A stretch of DNA of 64,000 nt from Pseudobowmanella zhangzhouensis (GCF_042662685.1 NZ_JBHSYO010000008.1:372001-436000), one strand, 5' to 3'; positions 1 to 9,273 are shown, counted from the first letter of the stretch. The notes: generated by a model not told the origin, from the letters alone. A program made the numbers and translations.

Positions 1-2184
1 GTAGCTATATATACGCAGATTATCTATCTGGCCATCGGCGGACTGATGACTGTGGGCACTATCTGCAAGTATGTACTCACTGCGGCTATCACCCACATAT
101 AAAGTATTCATATCGCCCAAGCTAGGACCGAAATCCGCCTGAACATAGCGGGTGGTCGCCACTTCGATGCCATTAATAAAGAAATCGATATCCTGAGCAT
201 CCACATCCCAGGTAACGGCGATGTGTACCCATTCGCCGGCAGCAAAATTCTGCTGAACCGTCGTCTCCATTAAATCCCAGTCATCCGCATCTTCCATCGC
301 CATTTGCAACCCACCATTGGTGTTGATGGCAAGAAAGAAAAAGCGGTTATAAAGTACATCCGAGGAGTTGTAAGTTGAGGCATCAAATAGCGTGCGTGCC
401 ACCCCGCTGGTCCAATTCTGATTCGCTCTGTACCAGAACGATATCGTGCCGTTATCCCCTACCAGGTTCATATCTACCTGCGTATCTATGGCCGCCTTGG
501 ACGCAAAGGTATTGTTATTGGTCACCGTCATCGCACGACATGATTTTTGTACATCGGGGAAGGCTGGATACACCAGCGAGGAAACATTATCACCATGCAG
601 GTCGTTGCCTGATGAGTCCAGTACATCATCAGAACCGACCCAACTGGTTTGCTCGAATTCAAAAAATTGCGTCGTGCGCTGACAGGTATTGACCGCCTGC
701 ATATCCGTGTTTATCGCACTATTTGACTGGATGTAAGGATAGACACGCACCTCGTCAAAATAACCGTCTGCCGAAGTAAACCCCTGCCCGCTGTAGACTA
801 AACCGATACGCTCATCACCCAAACGAAACGTGGCGGTGCTGTCCATTGCAGTACTTAACGCCGAATTTGTGGTGACACTGCTGGTGCTGCGGGTAACCCC
901 CTGCAATGTAACATCGAAAGTCAGCCCGATCAGATCCCAGCTGATCGCGACATGCACCCATGTGCCTACCGTCACAATATATTGCTCGACGGTTTGTCGG
1001 TGCATAACGCGGCCGGATGCGTCTTTGTAATACAATTGCAACCTGCCGTCGCCGTCTACCCACACCAGAAAATAAACAGACGACGTACTGGCATCTACCA
1101 ACATGGTTTGTTTGCCGTTAGCCCAAACCTCGTTATTGCGATACCAGAATGATAGTGTCCCTTGGCCACCAATATCCCCCGGCCCCACAGCCAAATCAGC
1201 GCCACTTAATACCGCAGTATTGTCGTTATAGGGGACTTCTAGTGCCAGACATGACACCTGATTAGTAGGAAATACTGTACGGGTCGTACCGAGTGGATCG
1301 GCATTCTGCGCTGGTGCAAGGATGTCCAGAATGGACCCCGCGCCAGACAAAGATTCTTGTTCAAAATCATGCCAAATTTTGTCAATAGCGGGGCTGCTGC
1401 AACTTGGTCTTGCAGCGTAATCAGTTTGGATTTCGGTGCTGCTTAACAGCTTGTTATAGACACGAAACTCATCAAACCGCCCGGCGGCAGAACGTTGAGA
1501 CTGGATATTACCACCATAGGCGGTTGCCCTTGTGTCACCCACATATAAGGTATTCAGGTAAGTATCCAACAGCGATTCATAACCCGTATCCCTGTTCTGG
1601 ACGGTACTCACGTTGACGCCATTAATATAAATTTTCAGATCTTTATTCGGTAAATCCCACTGCGCGGTGATGTATACCCACTGATCAGTAAAATTATATT
1701 GATTACTGACTTCATATAAATAACGCCCTTGATGGTCATCGACATAAAACACCAATTGCCCATAGGTCAACGTCATGAAGAAGCCACGATATTTGTTTCT
1801 GCTATTACCACCGGTAATAGTGCTGGCATCAAAAAGCGTGCGCGGACTCGTGCTGTACCACGCATCATCCGCCTTGTACCAAAATGAAATAGTCCCGCGT
1901 GTTCCCAACTGACTGGGCGTGCGCTTAGTATCGACTGCCGCCGTGGAAACGCTACTACTGCTATTGTCAGGAATGACAAGCGCGCGACACGCCACACCAC
2001 TTTCGTCTGTGGCGGTACCAATCCGGCCTAATCCATTGCCGGGATAATTAAACGATGACGAATCAATCACTTCATTGGTGCCGATCGCGTTACTGTGTTC
2101 AAACTGATAATAGGTGACCGGCGTGGCCGCCCAGACTGGCATCACCAGAAAAAACACAACAATCAGGCTGAAATAACGCATCAT
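1..2184 (-). CDS. mshQ: MshQ-like LamG-repeat protein, 3' end outside window
   Basis: Last gene of the MSHA operon. The minus-strand frame stays open from the ATG at 2184 to base 1, about 728 codons, and continues beyond the window. It begins MRYFSLIVVFFLVM, a signal peptide ending near VWAA. Three LamG/concanavalin-A-like beta-sandwich units follow, each with the SFWY motif and ending in DEFRVYN (about 1473), DEVRVYP (about 756) and DNLRIYI (about 24). I checked that these three motifs lie in the same frame. Its ATG overlaps the mshP stop (TGATG). MshQ proteins are large, exported and of unproven role, probably adhesive or pilus-associated. The name rests on operon position plus LamG content; the C-terminal half cannot be seen. 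Confidence 0.8.
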   Translation of the reverse strand, partial: MMRYFSLIVVFFLVMPVWAATPVTYYQFEHSNAIGTNEVIDSSSFNYPGNGLGRIGTATDESGVACRALVIPDNSSSSVSTAAVDTKRTPSQLGTRGTISFWYKADDAWYSTSPRTLFDASTITGGNSRNKYRGFFMTLTYGQLVFYVDDHQGRYLYEVSNQYNFTDQWVYITAQWDLPNKDLKIYINGVNVSTVQNRDTGYESLLDTYLNTLYVGDTRATAYGGNIQSQRSAAGRFDEFRVYNKLLSSTEIQTDYAARPSCSSPAIDKIWHDFEQESLSGAGSILDILAPAQNADPLGTTRTVFPTNQVSCLALEVPYNDNTAVLSGADLAVGPGDIGGQGTLSFWYRNNEVWANGKQTMLVDASTSSVYFLVWVDGDGRLQLYYKDASGRVMHRQTVEQYIVTVGTWVHVAISWDLIGLTFDVTLQGVTRSTSSVTTNSALSTAMDSTATFRLGDERIGLVYSGQGFTSADGYFDEVRVYPYIQSNSAINTDMQAVNTCQRTTQFFEFEQTSWVGSDDVLDSSGNDLHGDNVSSLVYPAFPDVQKSCRAMTVTNNNTFASKAAIDTQVDMNLVGDNGTISFWYRANQNWTSGVARTLFDASTYNSSDVLYNRFFFLAINTNGGLQMAMEDADDWDLMETTVQQNFAAGEWVHIAVTWDVDAQDIDFFINGIEVATTRYVQADFGPSLGDMNTLYVGDSRSEYILADSAHSHQSADGQIDNLRIYSY

Positions 2185-2624
2185 CACCTTTCCACCGCAT
2201 CAACTGCAATACTGCGACTGGCAACGGTATTACCACTTGTACATTGCCCGTCGCTATTAAACATTAGATGTGTCACTACCCCATCACCAGAGGTATAGAC
2301 CTGAGAGCGACAACTGGACTGTGCAACACATCCTTGCACACTAACTATCGTGGAAGCAGAAAAGTCCAGATTTAGCGGTGCGTCACAGGCAGCAATATCC
2401 AATGTACCATCCGCTCTGAATACCTGCGCCAGATGCGTCTCCAGGCTACTGCGTGCAACGTGTTGGGCTCGCAGACCAAGCACTTCATAGATAACACTTT
2501 GTGATGCGGACGACAAAATATTCACGATCGCGAGGCTCAACATCGTCATCACCAGAATGACAAACACGGCCATCACCAGCATATTCCCTGCTTGCGTTTG
2601 TTGAGTAGGTAAATCAGGGCGCAT
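2184..2624 (-). CDS. mshP: MSHA biogenesis protein MshP
   Basis: Minor pilin-like protein of about 146 residues. After a short N-terminus (MRPDLPTQQTQAGN) there is one hydrophobic segment, MLVMAVFVILVMTML, of the kind seen in PilX/MshP proteins, then a small cysteine-containing periplasmic domain (CDAPL, GCVAQSSC, GQC). The open frame extends up to 2675, but I prefer the ATG at 2624. It has GAGG about 12 bases upstream, overlaps the mshO end by only 11 bases, and puts the hydrophobic helix near the N-terminus. It lacks a canonical G-F-T-L-x-E prepilin site, as expected for MshP. Identity comes mostly from position between mshO and mshQ. Confidence 0.8.
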   Translation of the reverse strand: MRPDLPTQQTQAGNMLVMAVFVILVMTMLSLAIVNILSSASQSVIYEVLGLRAQHVARSSLETHLAQVFRADGTLDIAACDAPLNLDFSASTIVSVQGCVAQSSCRSQVYTSGDGVVTHLMFNSDGQCTSGNTVASRSIAVDAVER

Positions 2625-3417
2625 TGGCGACGTGAACCTCATTGTTAAATACCAACTCACCATCGTTAATGCCAAATTTTAAATACAGCGTGACATAGGC
2701 ATTACGCGTCAATGTTGCCTGGGTCACACTGAAAGGTTGTTCCAGCGCTACTGAGAGATCATTGGTCAAAATGTCAGCCATTAACACCCCGGCGCCCATA
2801 CCTATCGTTTGCTGTGTCGCGTAATAACCGTACTGACTGTAACGATATAATTTACCACCAATTACACAATAGCTAACTGGCTGGTTCACGATATACAAGC
2901 GACGCGCCGGTGATGACTGGGCGTACGTGGTATTGCTGGTTAGTGTAAACGTAGCCAGTTCACCTGTAGCTCCTTGGCTAAAACTGTCAATCAGATGGCG
3001 TTTATTGGCATTATCCTGATAAACATCCAGTTGTGCATTTTTCACCGATGGATACACCACCAGCGATTGCCCATTGGTGAAACTATACCCATCGGGTGGA
3101 ATCGCTTTCACCTGGCTGCCACTTCGCCCCGTTTCCGGGATTGCTGAATAATAACTGCTCGCTACCACAGGAATATATTCCAGACACTGAATAGCACCGG
3201 TATTGGTTTCCCGCACACTATTGGGCAGCGCTTCACGCAATTCCCGGTTTAATCGCTCAATCACAAAACGGCTGGAGGATAAAATCTCATCGCGATTGGC
3301 GATGTCGGTGAAAATCAGCGCCCCGAAACGAATCAAACTGGTCGACGCCAGCCCCACGATGCCAAGAAGCACAATTACCACAATCAGCTCAATCAGGGTA
3401 AAGCCGCGACCACGCAT
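2614..3417 (-). CDS. mshO: MSHA minor pilin MshO
   Basis: Type IV pilin-like protein of 267 residues. The N-terminus MRGRGFTLIELIVVIVLLG has a short basic leader, a prepilin peptidase site (G/F) and Glu at position 5 of the mature protein, so it should be cleaved by a PilD-type peptidase encoded elsewhere. The long C-terminal domain is typical of pseudopilins of the GspJ/MshO kind that prime or cap pilus assembly. Its ATG overlaps the last base of mshD, which indicates translational coupling. MshO is needed for pilus assembly in Vibrio; the role here is inferred from synteny. Confidence 0.9.
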   Translation of the reverse strand: MRGRGFTLIELIVVIVLLGIVGLASTSLIRFGALIFTDIANRDEILSSSRFVIERLNRELREALPNSVRETNTGAIQCLEYIPVVASSYYSAIPETGRSGSQVKAIPPDGYSFTNGQSLVVYPSVKNAQLDVYQDNANKRHLIDSFSQGATGELATFTLTSNTTYAQSSPARRLYIVNQPVSYCVIGGKLYRYSQYGYYATQQTIGMGAGVLMADILTNDLSVALEQPFSVTQATLTRNAYVTLYLKFGINDGELVFNNEVHVANAP

Positions 3418-3941
3418 CAGTAGTTACTCCGGTAACTGGCAAATTCGATGTTATCGCCACCGGGGGTTTGCACATTCACCACAATCAATTTTTTATCACC
3501 GATAACAGCGTCCGCCACGCCATCCAGATCCGCGTCATAAACCACGGCAACCTGAATAACATAGCCCTGATACAGGGCCGACAAAGAATTATCCCGTGAG
3601 TCAGCCAATTCACTCAGGCCATGATAATCATCCACATCATCGAAACGATCGCGCGACTCTCCCGCATCGGGTCCTAGCTCAGCGGGCGCAGAGCATGACG
3701 GGCCGGCGCCCTGACTACAGCGGGTTTTACCGCCAATACGGTCGGAGTGCTCGTCAAACGCCTTAGCGGTAATTTCGTTCAGCATAGATTTGGCCAGTTC
3801 AGTGGCACGGATCTGATAAATGGGTTCGAGACTACGCGGTGCCTGCGGGGCGAGAAAACTTACAATGATCACCATAGCGATAGCAAACACTACCATGCCG
3901 ATAATCAGTTCAATCAGTGAGATCCCGCCTTGCTTATCCAC
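3417..3941 (-). CDS. mshD: MSHA minor pilin MshD
   Basis: Minor prepilin of about 174 residues. The leader VDKQGG is followed by ISLIELIIGMVVFAIAMVII, a pilin helix with Glu5. The frame is open to an ATG at 4001, but that would put about 26 residues before the cleavage site and overlap mshC heavily. Two tandem GTG codons at 3944 and 3941 follow GGGAG; the 3941 GTG has six bases of spacing and gives a normal short leader, so I chose it. The middle is rich in Asp/Arg and has a cysteine pair (TRCSQGAGPSC). It overlaps mshC by 8 bases and ends one base inside mshO. Confidence 0.85.
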   Translation of the reverse strand: MDKQGGISLIELIIGMVVFAIAMVIIVSFLAPQAPRSLEPIYQIRATELAKSMLNEITAKAFDEHSDRIGGKTRCSQGAGPSCSAPAELGPDAGESRDRFDDVDDYHGLSELADSRDNSLSALYQGYVIQVAVVYDADLDGVADAVIGDKKLIVVNVQTPGGDNIEFASYRSNY

Positions 3942-4476
3942 CACACACTCCCGTATGCACAAATCCCTCGGATTCGATACAAACCTGCTGGGTAGACTCA
4001 CCGGTTAAATTAACCGTACAAAAAGCGCTGCAAATTCGCGCATTGCCATCGGCCTGCACCGGCTGACCTAATTGATTGAAACGCACGGCGGTAATGCTGC
4101 CACTGCCATTGTCGATGACACTCAGGCTAATCCCTTCGGCCTGCAATTCGCCGGCTTCAGTACGCAAATAAGCGGGCTGAGTAAAGTCTACAGAAGTACT
4201 GCAGGTATTAGGATTGGCCGGCCCGAACTGACCATTTGTATTGTCAAACACAAACAAATAGCAGGGGTTATTCAGGGTATTTTGCATCGCCTGCTGCTGA
4301 ACGGCACGCAATGCCGACAGCATGCGTTTTTGCAGCGCGACTTCGCTAAAGCCATCTTTATCCTGAAAGCGTGCGGCAGCGCCGATGGCTAAGATCCCCA
4401 CAATCAGCATCACCACCACGAGCTCTAGCAGGGTAAACCCTGCGCTTCGTAATGAATGATGAGGTGCATTTTGCAT
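3934..4476 (-). CDS. mshC: MSHA minor pilin MshC
   Basis: Minor prepilin of 180 residues, GspH/FimT-like. The leader MQNAPHHSLRSA precedes GFTLLELVVVMLIVG with Glu5. Cysteines near the C-terminus (ICSAFC, QVC, GVC) suggest disulfides. It is the first gene after the putative terminator that follows mshA, so the mshC-D-O-P-Q part may be expressed at a lower level than the major pilin. I keep the ATG at 4476 because it gives a normal leader length. Assigned by pilin motif and fixed position after mshA. Confidence 0.9.
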   Translation of the reverse strand: MQNAPHHSLRSAGFTLLELVVVMLIVGILAIGAAARFQDKDGFSEVALQKRMLSALRAVQQQAMQNTLNNPCYLFVFDNTNGQFGPANPNTCSTSVDFTQPAYLRTEAGELQAEGISLSVIDNGSGSITAVRFNQLGQPVQADGNARICSAFCTVNLTGESTQQVCIESEGFVHTGVCGG

Positions 4477-4487
4477 AGGTCTGAATC

Positions 4488-4511
4488 AAAAAAGCCCGTA
4501 TGAAACGGGCT
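4488..4511 (-). terminator. Stem-loop after mshA, likely partial terminator
   Basis: On the minus strand the inverted repeat AGCCCGT/ACGGGCT (arms 4505-4511 and 4493-4499) with a five-base loop is followed by six T. It lies in the 53-base gap between mshA and mshC. It has the form of an intrinsic terminator and would let full-length operon transcripts through only in part. Confidence 0.7.
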
Positions 4512-4529
4512 CTTTTTCATGCTTTGGCC

Positions 4530-5027
4530 TTAGCAGCCGCCAGTCACAACTGTAAAGGTCGGTGACGAATTGCTATTTGCTGCAGCAGCGTAGAGCACAT
4601 GGCAGCTAGCGCCATCTGCAGCAGTGATTGTAAAGTCTGGTGTTGTGTTCAACGGTGCAAAACCAATCTGACTGGTTGTCACATTGCTATCATCGCCGTT
4701 GTTAATCACTTGCCAGTCCGCCACATCTAAAACCGGAGCAAGTGCTGAAGCAGCCTGATTACCTGACAAATACCCATAGGTAGTTGAAACCGAGGCACCA
4801 TTGATAGTAACGCTACCTGGCGCTTCGTTTTGCTGGTTAGCCAGCGCAGCTTTGGCATAAACCATCTGACCCGCACTTTGAATCGCACCTTTTAAGGCCT
4901 GCACAGTAGACGCGCGCGCATCTGATTGGACATCAATAAAACGCGGTGCCGCAGTAACCGCAAGAATGCCTAAAATCACGATTACCACAATTAATTCAAT
5001 TAAGGTAAAACCTTTTTGTTGTTGCAT
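4530..5027 (-). CDS. mshA: MSHA major pilin MshA
   Basis: Major structural subunit of the MSHA pilus, 165 residues. The very short leader MQQQK precedes GFTLIELIVVIVILGIL with Glu5, then AAPRFIDVQSDARAST, a hallmark of MshA. The C-terminal disulfide loop is formed by the cysteine in GASCHVLY and the terminal Cys in VVTGGC. A GAGG-type ribosome site (AAGAGGTGGG) stands just before the ATG. The 55-base gap to mshB and the stem-loop after it mark this gene off within the operon. The pilus mediates surface attachment and near-surface motility in Vibrio and Shewanella relatives. Confidence 0.95.
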   Translation of the reverse strand: MQQQKGFTLIELIVVIVILGILAVTAAPRFIDVQSDARASTVQALKGAIQSAGQMVYAKAALANQQNEAPGSVTINGASVSTTYGYLSGNQAASALAPVLDVADWQVINNGDDSNVTTSQIGFAPLNTTPDFTITAADGASCHVLYAAAANSNSSPTFTVVTGGC

Positions 5028-5082
5028 TTTCCCACCTCTTGGATTTTTAAATTTGTTGATCAGTCTATCTTGTTGATTTTAA

Positions 5083-5673
5083 TTAATTATTGCTAAAGAA
5101 AAATACCTGACCAATTCTTGGGTCATAGTAAAAACCATTTCCTGCACTATTGTCTACTGGCTCTTGGGTATTATTTTTCACGGTGCGGGTTAAATAGTAA
5201 TAACAAAGATCATTACCGCCGGACGCGGCGCCCTGATTAACCCGGGTAAAATATCGATAATCATTAAACGGTTTGTCTGCCCAACTAGCAGAAATAGTCG
5301 GTGCACTTTGCATAATCAGACTGAAAATCGCCTGACAATCTGCAGCATCCATCGCGGTATCTTCAGTACTGCCCTGAGCAATCCCGGTGGGATAGCCGGT
5401 GTTTTGGTCGACTCCGACCTGTACCCCATCAATTTCGATCATTGTAATCCCGGCGGCAACATTCTGTGCCGGGCGGCCATCCACTTCCCATTGCGCACGC
5501 ACCAAGCCAACGCCGGTAGCGAATCCACCCATAACGCCTTCTACCGTGGCATCCTCAGCCTGTTCGGTAACATTCAACATGCGCGGCAACGCAACTGCGG
5601 CCAAAATGCCTAATAGCGCGACCACAATAACCATCTCGATCAGCGTAAATCCCTGTTGATTGTGCGACTTCAT
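5083..5673 (-). CDS. mshB: MSHA pilin-like protein MshB
   Basis: Minor prepilin of 196 residues. Leader MKSHNQQ, then GFTLIEMVIVVALLGIL with Glu5, and the MshA-like continuation ALPRMLNVTEQAEDATVEGV. It lacks the terminal cysteine pair seen in MshA. Residues after 60 (GVGLVRAQWEVDGRPAQN) are characteristic of MshB and resemble the periplasmic part of MshF next door (QQANALWQVEGKPPR), suggesting shared ancestry or contact between the two. It precedes mshA as in other MSHA loci. Confidence 0.9.
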   Translation of the reverse strand: MKSHNQQGFTLIEMVIVVALLGILAAVALPRMLNVTEQAEDATVEGVMGGFATGVGLVRAQWEVDGRPAQNVAAGITMIEIDGVQVGVDQNTGYPTGIAQGSTEDTAMDAADCQAIFSLIMQSAPTISASWADKPFNDYRYFTRVNQGAASGGNDLCYYYLTRTVKNNTQEPVDNSAGNGFYYDPRIGQVFFFSNN

Positions 5674-5700
5674 AATTTCCCCTCTGAGGATCTATCAGTT

Positions 5701-6213
5701 TTATAATTTGTCAGTCTTTAACCGACCCGTAAATGGAAAATATTCGAAATACGGGCCAGTGGATAATCGATAACGACATGCAGACAGTCGTTTATCATTG
5801 TCAGATTGCAATCCATCTACATAGGTGGCTTTAACTCTGAATGAGTCGACCTGCGCCGGCTCACCAACCAGGCCTCGCCATAACTTTTCACAGCCTTCAT
5901 TGCTCTCGTCCGCGGATGGCCAGCCTAAATGATTCATCGCCACCGGAAATCGGTCAGTAACACGCATGTCTTTATCATACTGCACCAATAATACACGAGG
6001 TGGTTTACCTTCTACCTGCCACAGCGCATTTGCCTGCTGGACATTATTGGCATAGGTAGAAGCATATAAGCGCAGTGTTTGGCGCTGATAATCCGGCTCA
6101 TTATCATAAAAATACCAAATGCCGCTGGCCATCAGACCAAAAACCAGCACTACCACCAACAGATTCATCAGTTGGTTGCGTAATTTAAATTCAGAGGCTT
6201 CGCTACTTCTCAT
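5701..6213 (-). CDS. mshF: MSHA biogenesis protein MshF
   Basis: Bitopic inner-membrane protein of 170 residues. A short cytoplasmic N-terminus (about 14 residues) is followed by one transmembrane segment, LLVVVLVFGLMASGIWYFY, and a periplasmic domain of about 130 residues with three cysteines. It starts 3 bases after mshG ends. Its exact role in pilus assembly is not known. Assigned by position between mshG and mshB and by the single-helix layout. Confidence 0.8.
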   Translation of the reverse strand: MRSSEASEFKLRNQLMNLLVVVLVFGLMASGIWYFYDNEPDYQRQTLRLYASTYANNVQQANALWQVEGKPPRVLLVQYDKDMRVTDRFPVAMNHLGWPSADESNEGCEKLWRGLVGEPAQVDSFRVKATYVDGLQSDNDKRLSACRYRLSTGPYFEYFPFTGRLKTDKL

Positions 6214-6216
6214 CCA

Positions 6217-7440
6217 TTACCCTTTAATGGCTGTAGCCATATCCCACATTGGGGTAAATATCCCCAACGCCAGCACTAACACCATACCGGCCACGACCAC
6301 GAGTAAAATCGGTTCAATCTTGGCTGTCACATTTTTCACATCATAATCTACTTCGCGCTCATAAAACTGCGCGACTTCGGTAAGCAGGGTATCTACCTGA
6401 CCAGTTTCTTCCCCTACCGCAACCATTTGCAGGATTAACGGAGTAAACAGACCGCTATTATTGGATGCGCGCAGCAAACTATCGCCTTTTTCTATGTTAC
6501 GACGCATGGCTACCAATTGCTGTGCAATGTATTTGTTACCGACGGCCTCGGCGACCAGATTAAGTGCGATGGTCATGGGTACGCCGGCATTGAGCATCAT
6601 GCCAAAACTGCGGGCGAAACGGGCCAGCGTAGCGCGCTCAATGATGGTGCCCATAATCGGGAATTTTAGTTTGCGTTTGTCCCAGATGACCCGCCCAGAC
6701 TCACTATTAATCCGTCGTAAAAACAAATAAATCGCTAAACCTATGCCCAAAATCAGTACATACCAATAATTGACGAAAAAATTAGAGGTACCTATCAGGA
6801 TCCTTGTCATCAGCGGCAATTCCGCACCGAACTTAGCAAACATATTACTAAACTGCGGCACGACGAAAATATTCAGAATAAACATAGCAACCACGATAAA
6901 GCCGATTACTATCACGGGGTAACGGGTCGCCGCTTTGATTTGTCGGCGCGTTTCCTGCTCGCGCTCCAGATATTCCGACAGTTGTAAAAACACTGCATCC
7001 AAACGGCCGGTGTTCTCGCCCACGTGTACGATACTGACAAACAATGAGCTAAACACATCACTATGCTGGTTCATGGCGGTGGACAAGGTTCGGCCACGCT
7101 CCAGTTGATCGGATAAATCCAGCAGTACTTCACGTAACTTTCGGCTGTGAGTGGAATCGGCCAAGCCGCTGATGGCGCGCAAAATAGGAATGCCAGAGCG
7201 GATAAGCGAATACATCTGGCGCGAAAACATAGCCAGCTCATCAAGTGAAACCCGACGTAACCCCAATAACAATGACGGATTTAAACCTACAGACTGAACC
7301 GCTAATGACTCATCGATACGAATTGGAATTAGCGAACGCCGGCGCAACTGTTCGGCGGCACTTTGCTTATCCGTGGCATCCAGCTGCCCGGTGGTCAATT
7401 CACCACTTTGGCTGCGCGCACTGTAAGTAAAGACCGCCAT
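6217..7440 (-). CDS. mshG: MSHA inner-membrane platform protein MshG
   Basis: GspF/PilC family platform protein of 407 residues, the usual length. It has an N-terminal cytoplasmic segment (MAVFTYSARSQSGELTTGQL), then two homologous T2SSF domains, each starting with the S/A-R-x-x-x-x-M/S-x-x-G pattern (FSRQMYSLIRSGIPIL near 90; FARSFGMMLNAGVPM near 290). Three membrane helices are visible (near 170, 220 and 380). It should couple the MshE ATPase to pilin extraction from the membrane. It lies 3 bases after mshE. Confidence 0.93.
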   Translation of the reverse strand: MAVFTYSARSQSGELTTGQLDATDKQSAAEQLRRRSLIPIRIDESLAVQSVGLNPSLLLGLRRVSLDELAMFSRQMYSLIRSGIPILRAISGLADSTHSRKLREVLLDLSDQLERGRTLSTAMNQHSDVFSSLFVSIVHVGENTGRLDAVFLQLSEYLEREQETRRQIKAATRYPVIVIGFIVVAMFILNIFVVPQFSNMFAKFGAELPLMTRILIGTSNFFVNYWYVLILGIGLAIYLFLRRINSESGRVIWDKRKLKFPIMGTIIERATLARFARSFGMMLNAGVPMTIALNLVAEAVGNKYIAQQLVAMRRNIEKGDSLLRASNNSGLFTPLILQMVAVGEETGQVDTLLTEVAQFYEREVDYDVKNVTAKIEPILLVVVAGMVLVLALGIFTPMWDMATAIKG

Positions 7441-7443
7441 AGT

Positions 7444-9270
7444 TTATTCCAGCCCCCAGTTCGGCCCACTTTGAGACGCTTGTCCCTCAGGATTAGACGA
7501 TGTTTCTGGTGCCGGGGCATGCAAAGCCGCCTCCGCGGGTGCCTGAATCGCTGGCGCCGATTTCACCGATTGCACATCGGCAACCGTTTCTACGAGTCGC
7601 AAAACCTCGCCTACACTGGTGATGCCCTGGGCGGCATATTCCAACGCCATATGCGCTAATGGCCGGTAGTTAGGGGCTTTTTCGGCCTCGTTGGTAAAGC
7701 GGTTGTTGTCACTGTTTTTCAAAGCCTCCATCATCGACTCTGTCATCTCCAGTAACTCAAATACCCCAACACGACCACGGTAACCAGTCAGGTTACAGGC
7801 ATCACAGCCCTGGCCCTGTTTAAACTGCATTTGCGCCGCCATAGGATCAATATTACTCAGCCAGAAGCGCTCTTCCGGTAACGGCTGATAATCCGTCGCA
7901 CACTGCTCACAGTTACGCCGAATCAGACGCTGAGCGATAATTGCCCGCAATGAGCTGGCCACCAGATAACCCGGTGCGCCCATATCCAATAAACGTACCG
8001 CACTGCTGATAGCATCGTTGGTGTGCAAGGTGGATAAAACCAGATGACCGGTGAGTGCACCACGCATGCCGATTTCGACCGTTTCTGTATCCCGCATCTC
8101 ACCCACCATGATCACATCCGGATCCTGACGCAGCGCGGTGCGCAATACATTAGAGAAGCGCAGACCAATTTTGTCGTTAATCTGCACCTGATTGATACGT
8201 GGCAGACGGTACTCAACCGGATCTTCCACGGTAATAATCTTCACATTAGCCTTGTTCATTTCGGCTAAGGACGCATACAAGGTGGTCGATTTACCTGAGC
8301 CAGTCGGCCCGGTCACCAGGATCATGCCGTGCGGGCGCTGCAACAGAATCCGGTAACGATCCACCATATGCTGTGGCATACCGGTTTGCTCGAGAGTTAA
8401 TAATCCGGCGGACTGATCCAACAGACGCATAACAACCGACTCGCCACCCTGAATCGGCATGGTCGACAAACGCACGTCGACAGTATGCCCTTTGACAGTG
8501 ACTTGAGTGCGACCATCCTGCGGCAAACGTTTTTCTGAAATATCCAACCCGGACATTAACTTTAAGCGCAATACCAACGCGGAGGCGATATTGGCCTGAC
8601 GGATCACATTTTCCTGCAATACGCCGTCCACACGCTGACGAATGCGCAACACGTCTTTTTCTGGCTCGATATGGATATCCGATGCTTTCATCTGCACCGC
8701 ATCTTCAAAAATCGATTGCAATAAACGGGCAACGGCGGTGTCTTCTTCCCCCGTCGCGGCCTGCATAAAGTCGAAGTTCTGTGAGTCCTGATACTCTGAA
8801 GCCAGTTCCTGCGCGAATGACTCAATTTCATCAGTACGGCGATACTGATTATCAAAGGCCTGCAACAGTTGTGCTTCACGCACTACTGCCAACTTGATAG
8901 GTTTTGGCAACACGTTGGACAAGGCATCAAATGCCACCAAGTCCGCCGGGTCACTCATCCCTACCAGGATATGCTTTTCTTCTTCCCGAATAGCCAGCGC
9001 GCGGAATCGACGTGCCTGTACTTCAGGGATCTTTTTCACCACATCGGGATCGAGACGAATTTGGGTTAAATCAATCAATGGCACATTTAGTTGCTGGGCC
9101 AAAAAGGTCAGTAACTTCTGCTCACTGACGATGCCCATTTCAACCAAAGACTGACCTAATTTACGTCCGTTAGTTTTTTGACGATTCAACGCATCCTGAA
9201 GCTGTGCTTCGGTAATGACGTTTTCGTGGACGAGCAAGTCACCCAGACGCATTTTTAATTTGGGTTGCAT
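7444..9270 (-). CDS. mshE: MSHA extension ATPase MshE with c-di-GMP-binding N-terminus
   Basis: GspE/PilB-type hexameric ATPase of 608 residues that powers pilus extension. The first 70 residues hold two tandem MshEN motifs (LGDLLVHENVITEAQL and LGQSLVEMGIVSEQKL), the c-di-GMP site defined in Vibrio MshE. The first has Asn where the consensus has Gly. The catalytic core shows Walker A (GPTGSGKST), Asp box, Walker B (VGEMRDTET), His box (STLHTND) and a four-cysteine zinc site (CEQC, CDAC). An extra Pro/Ala-rich tail of about 40 residues follows. It starts 3 bases after mshN. Confidence 0.96.
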   Translation of the reverse strand: MQPKLKMRLGDLLVHENVITEAQLQDALNRQKTNGRKLGQSLVEMGIVSEQKLLTFLAQQLNVPLIDLTQIRLDPDVVKKIPEVQARRFRALAIREEEKHILVGMSDPADLVAFDALSNVLPKPIKLAVVREAQLLQAFDNQYRRTDEIESFAQELASEYQDSQNFDFMQAATGEEDTAVARLLQSIFEDAVQMKASDIHIEPEKDVLRIRQRVDGVLQENVIRQANIASALVLRLKLMSGLDISEKRLPQDGRTQVTVKGHTVDVRLSTMPIQGGESVVMRLLDQSAGLLTLEQTGMPQHMVDRYRILLQRPHGMILVTGPTGSGKSTTLYASLAEMNKANVKIITVEDPVEYRLPRINQVQINDKIGLRFSNVLRTALRQDPDVIMVGEMRDTETVEIGMRGALTGHLVLSTLHTNDAISSAVRLLDMGAPGYLVASSLRAIIAQRLIRRNCEQCATDYQPLPEERFWLSNIDPMAAQMQFKQGQGCDACNLTGYRGRVGVFELLEMTESMMEALKNSDNNRFTNEAEKAPNYRPLAHMALEYAAQGITSVGEVLRLVETVADVQSVKSAPAIQAPAEAALHAPAPETSSNPEGQASQSGPNWGLE

Positions 9271-9273
9271 TAA

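Noticed and set aside
375..1616. Plus-strand open frames of 60-105 codons in the left 2 kb
   Set aside because: They are shadows of the continuous minus-strand mshQ frame, which shows LamG motifs in one phase throughout.
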